In this document: piece after piece, positions 60,502-64,000 of the stretch
Position numbering within the stretch: the stretch's first letter is position 1
Layout: every line of letters begins with the position of its first letter
Source of the DNA: a bacterium
GTDB lineage: Bacteria; UBA10199; 2-02-FULL-44-16; JAAZCA01
NCBI GenBank assembly: GCA_021810905.1
Contig: JAJZQH010000003.1
Span: 189,897 to 253,896, forward strand
Reading direction: 5' to 3'
DNA: 64,000 nucleotides
Notes under the pieces: model-generated
Databases searched by the model: none
What the model was told of the DNA's origin: nothing
The model's input: only the letters and a program-made list of their open reading frames with translations
Position numbers and translations under genes: made by a program

Positions 60502-60669
60502 AGCGCCTCCTGATATATTCTTTTCACATCGCGTTCATCATTGTCCAGAAAAAAACCAGCAAACGCGCTCTATTTCTAGCTTTCCAAGGAATTCGGTCAA
60601 CGGGTTTGCGGGCTGTTCAAAAAGGCCCACAGACAATTCGGGAGGGTCGTAGTCGAATGGAACTGACTG

Positions 60670-61851
60670 CTATATCAAGGAAGGCATGACTCGTTTCATG
60701 TAACCGTCAAACAATGGCACAGTAAAACTATTGTCTCCGTGAGATGGGCTATAAATCATCCCTTTGTTGATAAGCGTTGCTCGAGTCGGGGCAACTGCCT
60801 GAACATCTCTTTTCAAGAGCGCCGCGATGTCGCCTGATCGATGCGGTCCTGCTCCAAGCTCAGCCATTGCCCGAAGGTATTTTTTTTCCGCAGGAGTCAG
60901 CCGATCAAAACGAACACGGAAAAAATTTGCGTCGAGTTCTGAAACAGCTAATTCGGTTGCCGCTTTGACATCATCGAGAGTAATGGGGGATTGTCTCGCG
61001 CATTGCCAGCTGTGCTTGCCCCACTCCTGCAAAAAATAGGGATAACACTGCGTTTGTGACAATATCTCGTCCAAGGCATTTTCTTCGTATCTGACATGGA
61101 GTCTGTTGGCTGGTGTCTCCAGTGCCTTTTTTGCCGCAGAAGACTGGAGAGGTCCGATACGAGGATATTCAAATAGTCTTTCAGCATACGATTTTGCTCG
61201 CCCCGCCTGCCCAACGACTTGAGGTAAGCCGGCCCCTATCAGGATAACCGGAAGCTGATATTGCGAACATTTATGGAGGGCCATGATAAGAGCAGCAAAT
61301 TGCTCCTCTTCGATGTATTGGATCTCATCGATAAAAAGGACAAAGGCAGTTTTTCTTTCCCCTGCGGCTTTCCCTATTTCGATGAACAAGGCCACCAAAT
61401 CACTTTCCAAATCGCCTGAATCGGCAACACCCGCTTCGGTTCCCAAATCCAATCCGAATTCAATATCAGCATATCTCAGTTTCATGGCCCCAATGAAACC
61501 ACCGAGCACGCGGAGGGCACGCTTGGCTAGATCGCCGACTGCGGAGATCCGGTCCAGTTTCAATAAAGCCATTCTGAGCGCTGGAATGAGGAGTGCTGGC
61601 AACGAGCGATTTTCCGGCGTTTCGCTCGAAACCGTTACAAAACCTTTTGCCTCGGCTTCTTGTGAAATTCGCGTCAGGAGAACTGTTTTTCCTACTCCAC
61701 GCAATCCGACCAGACATAGTCCCCGCGATGCGAGTCCATTACGGCATCGATCTAATTCAATTGATGCTTTTTCTATAATTTCATCGCGACCCGCCAGTTC
61801 TGGAGGGATCGTTCCGGCACCTGGGGCGTATGGGTTTATTCTTGGATCCAT
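60670..61851 (-). CDS. AAA-family ATPase with a C-terminal winged helix
   Basis: 393 residues from the ATG at 61851; ATGs at 61860 and a further start upstream are possible. The P-loop is GLRGVGKTVLL and the Walker B motif is AFVLFIDEIQYI. The C-terminal 100 residues contain a winged-helix-like segment (LTPAEKKYLRAMAELG to ATLINKGMIYSPS). The layout resembles Orc1/Cdc6-like bacterial ATPases often linked to mobile or defence islands. A perfect palindrome at 61862-61882 covers the region before the start. Confidence 0.88.
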   Translation of the reverse strand: MDPRINPYAPGAGTIPPELAGRDEIIEKASIELDRCRNGLASRGLCLVGLRGVGKTVLLTRISQEAEAKGFVTVSSETPENRSLPALLIPALRMALLKLDRISAVGDLAKRALRVLGGFIGAMKLRYADIEFGLDLGTEAGVADSGDLESDLVALFIEIGKAAGERKTAFVLFIDEIQYIEEEQFAALIMALHKCSQYQLPVILIGAGLPQVVGQAGRAKSYAERLFEYPRIGPLQSSAAKKALETPANRLHVRYEENALDEILSQTQCYPYFLQEWGKHSWQCARQSPITLDDVKAATELAVSELDANFFRVRFDRLTPAEKKYLRAMAELGAGPHRSGDIAALLKRDVQAVAPTRATLINKGMIYSPSHGDNSFTVPLFDGYMKRVMPSLI

Positions 61852-61861
61852 ATATAACATG

Positions 61862-61882
61862 TTTATCATGGTTTATGATAAA
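61862..61882. promoter_or_regulatory. Operator-like palindrome before the AAA ATPase gene
   Basis: TTTATCAT (61862-61869) and ATGATAAA (61875-61882) are perfect inverted 8-mers with a 5-nt centre. They lie 11 bp upstream of the chosen start, a position suited to self-repression by the winged-helix domain. Confidence 0.5.
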
Positions 61883-61976
61883 ACGCTAACTAATACTAAG
61901 TTATTTATAATTGAGGTAAGCCTGGCCTTGACCGGGGACCTCTCAGAACCGTCCAGATGCCAGGCGTCCCGCCATT

Positions 61977-62014
61977 AAAAAAAATCGCCCGGGTTTCCTC
62001 TTAACCCGGGCGAT
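61977..62014 (-). terminator. Rho-independent terminator
   Basis: A 12-bp perfect stem ATCGCCCGGGTT (61984-61995) pairs with 62003-62014 around a 7-nt loop; a run of Ts follows on the minus strand (plus 61977-61983). It ends the transcript of the large propeller gene. Confidence 0.92.
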
Positions 62015-62037
62015 TCGTTTTCCCCTTTGGGCCCTGC

Positions 62038-64000
62038 TCAGTTACCGAAATTGTATTTCTGAATCGGAGAGACTGCAGCTTGAGCTTGAAACTTGGCGCT
62101 GCTCTGAAGATCCGTCTGCGGCTCAGCCTGCACCCGGTTCAAATGGAACACCTGGAGGCTTTCGCCGCCTGTCGTGCCAAAACTGACGGCATAGTCCACG
62201 AGATCTCCATTATCCTTCGATGCGATGGCTACTGCCTCCACAGCCTGCTCGCCTGATGTAAGCGCGATATCCTGCCAGGTTGCACCGTCGCGCGTGATCT
62301 TGACGCCCTTTGGCGTACCGGCAATCACAGTCACCGTGCCCACCGGAACGCTTGGATCGATTGCCAGCGAGATCGCGGCTTCACCGGCCATACCCTTCTG
62401 CGACCAGTTGGCTGAATCTATCGGCGAGGCATAGACGCCGTCGTTGGTGCCGGCATAGATCGTCTTGTTGCGTGCGTCATAGGCGAGCGCCCAGACCGGC
62501 GACGAGAGACTGCCGAACGCTTCCCACTTGATGCCGATCTTGTCTGCATCCGCGTCCGCAGAGGGGCTCACGAATACGCCGTTGTCGTCCGCGGCAAAGA
62601 GCTTGCCATCAGCCATCTGCAGGTCGTTCACCACGTGACCGAAGGTCAGCGCGCCGATCGACTCGCCAGCCGTGCCAACAGCCGGCGTGCCTATCCATGC
62701 AACTGAGGAGTCGTCGATGTTCTTCTCAACCTGCACGCCGAAGTCGGTTGCCACGATCACGCGTCCGTCCTTCATCGCTACGATGTCGCAGATCTGGTTG
62801 AGGGAGATGAAGTCGCCTTCAAACTCAGGCTTCTTGCCAGCCTGGATCTTCTGCGCGCCATCATCGCCTCGTCCGCATGTCGCGTGGTTCGGATTGCCGT
62901 TGTAGCTGTTCATGTCGGCGGCCCTGCGGCGCGTGACCATAACGTTGTCGAAGCTCTTTCCGCCGTCCTTCGAGCGCATGACCGCACCCGTGATACCTAC
63001 GTACACTTCATCGGTATTGTCTTCGCGCGTCGTCACAGCGGTCGGGTACGTCTTGACCACATCCTTGAAGAACGCGTCGTTCCACATTTTATCCATCCCG
63101 TAGAGATCCTTGATGGATTTTCCGAACGGAACGTCCTTCTTGCTGCCATCGATGTAGATCCTGCCCACGCCGTCGTTATAGCTGGAGAGCTGCACTCCCT
63201 TGTACCTCTTGAGGTCCTTCGAAAATTCAAGGCTCGTCACCGCCACCACATCGTCGTCCTTGTCGTCCGCCATGAGACTCACGACAGGAACCGGGTAGTA
63301 CACGATTGGTTTGCTGCTTCCGTTGATGAGCAAGTCCACTTTCACGAACTGCCCCTTTGCAACTATGTCTTTCACGGTTATCTTCTTGCCGTCCCTGAGA
63401 TCGGTCAATAATCCAGGGAGTATATCCGTGTTGTACACCTTCACATTGCTCACGGCGCTGCCCTTTGCGCTGTCCTCGAGCGATATGTCGAGGTCAACCT
63501 TCTCGCCTTCGAGCGCCCATTTCTCGGCGATGACAAGGCCCGCGCTGCCGGCCGCATTTTGTACGACGTCGACTTCTTTGGTTGCCGGCTGACCGCTGCC
63601 TACCTGTGCCGAGATCACGAATTTTGTCTCGCCCGTGATCGTGCACTTGGAGGAGGACTCGGCCTTGTCCGTCGCGTCCGTCGGAAGCACTGGATCGCAC
63701 GTCGCCGAAGGAGTTGCGGTGATGGTGACCTTTGCCGAGGCTGGTTCGGCCTTCCATGAGATGTACACTGGGTTGGAGAACGACTCCACCTGGAGCAGGT
63801 TCTCTTTCTTTTCGGTCTCGTCTTTTCCAGCGTAGATATTCGCAGTCACGTTGCCGCTATTGACATTGACCGTCACGGAGGCATCGCCGCCGTCGTTCTT
63901 CACAGTGTAAATGGTATTCTCGCAGGGTTTCACGACCGCGCAGCCTGCTGCCGGCGTCGGATCAACCGCAGGAGCCGCGTTGATCGCAGCGATATCAGCC
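62038..64000 (-). CDS. Large envelope protein with Asp-box beta-propeller (5' end outside window)
   Basis: The frame stays open to the right edge, so the true start lies beyond 64000; at least 653 residues are present. The upstream part reads AAPAVDPTPAAGCAVVKPC, a Pro/Ala linker like those after lipoprotein signals. Residues near the start are Ig-like (TVTVNVNSGNVTANIYAG). The C-terminal 350 residues contain Asp-box patterns (SKDGGKSF, TRDGATW, YAGTNDGVYASP) of BNR/sialidase-type propellers. No catalytic residues were recognised, so binding is more likely than hydrolysis. Confidence 0.72.
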   Translation of the reverse strand, partial: ADIAAINAAPAVDPTPAAGCAVVKPCENTIYTVKNDGGDASVTVNVNSGNVTANIYAGKDETEKKENLLQVESFSNPVYISWKAEPASAKVTITATPSATCDPVLPTDATDKAESSSKCTITGETKFVISAQVGSGQPATKEVDVVQNAAGSAGLVIAEKWALEGEKVDLDISLEDSAKGSAVSNVKVYNTDILPGLLTDLRDGKKITVKDIVAKGQFVKVDLLINGSSKPIVYYPVPVVSLMADDKDDDVVAVTSLEFSKDLKRYKGVQLSSYNDGVGRIYIDGSKKDVPFGKSIKDLYGMDKMWNDAFFKDVVKTYPTAVTTREDNTDEVYVGITGAVMRSKDGGKSFDNVMVTRRRAADMNSYNGNPNHATCGRGDDGAQKIQAGKKPEFEGDFISLNQICDIVAMKDGRVIVATDFGVQVEKNIDDSSVAWIGTPAVGTAGESIGALTFGHVVNDLQMADGKLFAADDNGVFVSPSADADADKIGIKWEAFGSLSSPVWALAYDARNKTIYAGTNDGVYASPIDSANWSQKGMAGEAAISLAIDPSVPVGTVTVIAGTPKGVKITRDGATWQDIALTSGEQAVEAVAIASKDNGDLVDYAVSFGTTGGESLQVFHLNRVQAEPQTDLQSSAKFQAQAAVSPIQKYNFGN

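Overview
The window comes from a moderately GC-rich, Gram-negative (diderm) bacterium. It encodes a TamB-like protein next to a BamA/TamA-like Omp85 protein, a porin, many lipoproteins with lipobox signals, and a meso-DAP peptidoglycan pathway (MurE with a DNPR motif, Mpl). Secreted proteins carry a DUF4215 Cys-rich motif, MopE-like 'DNDxDxxxDCxDxDC' repeats, thrombospondin type 3 Ca-binding repeats and a GC-TM-Arg tail resembling MYXO-CTERM. These recall the former Deltaproteobacteria (Myxococcota and relatives such as UBA10199-like lineages). That placement is an inference from gene style. No rRNA, tRNA, CRISPR array or prophage was recognised.

Layout. 1-6064 (minus): a dcw cell-division and cell-wall operon read from a promoter near 6060: mraZ, a STAS-domain gene, rsmH, ftsL, ftsI, murE, murF (cut by the window edge). 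MraZ boxes lie in the leader and a 74-bp hairpin lies between ftsL and ftsI. 6344-11003: CPBP protease/nitroreductase pair, then LD-carboxypeptidase, serine beta-lactamase-like hydrolase and a degenerate M23-like lipoprotein. 11025-16397: acyltransferase, small secreted proteins, an FG-GAP lipoprotein, DUF4197 protein, MsrB. 16476-22063: an AlbA_2/HATPase regulator facing a block of unrecognised large proteins; two of these are in the same frame, separated by one TGA. 22150-31560: mostly envelope or secreted proteins (DUF1566 lipoprotein, beta-propeller, MopE-like repeat protein) plus a degenerate PAS/histidine-kinase-like protein.

31586-37447: a 28-residue membrane peptide, Tag glycosylase, an unknown 532-residue protein overlapping tag, a repeat-rich gap, and a large secreted glycosidase-like lipoprotein with Ca-binding repeats. 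37655-45067: mpl, tamB-like and a seven-POTRA Omp85 gene. 45137-49283: GbsR/MarR-type regulator coupled to a CDP-alcohol phosphatidyltransferase/alkaline-phosphatase-like fusion, then a radical SAM gene. 49445-54647: porin, CheY-like receiver, FecR-like protein with a CHASE2 adenylate cyclase. 54810-57649: a subtilase with a free-standing protein resembling its prodomain. 57707-64000: DUF4143 ATPase, TIKI/TraB-like lipoprotein, AAA ATPase and the C-terminal part of a large beta-propeller protein.

The genes point to an envelope-centred region. Peptidoglycan synthesis (MurE/F, FtsI) and recycling (LD-carboxypeptidase making tripeptide, Mpl re-attaching it) occur together, with outer-membrane assembly (TamB/Omp85), phospholipid synthesis and a varied secretome. 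Intergenic spaces carry at least five families of short palindromic repeats, some bounded by terminal inverted repeats like MITEs. One supplies the ribosome binding site of the subtilase gene.
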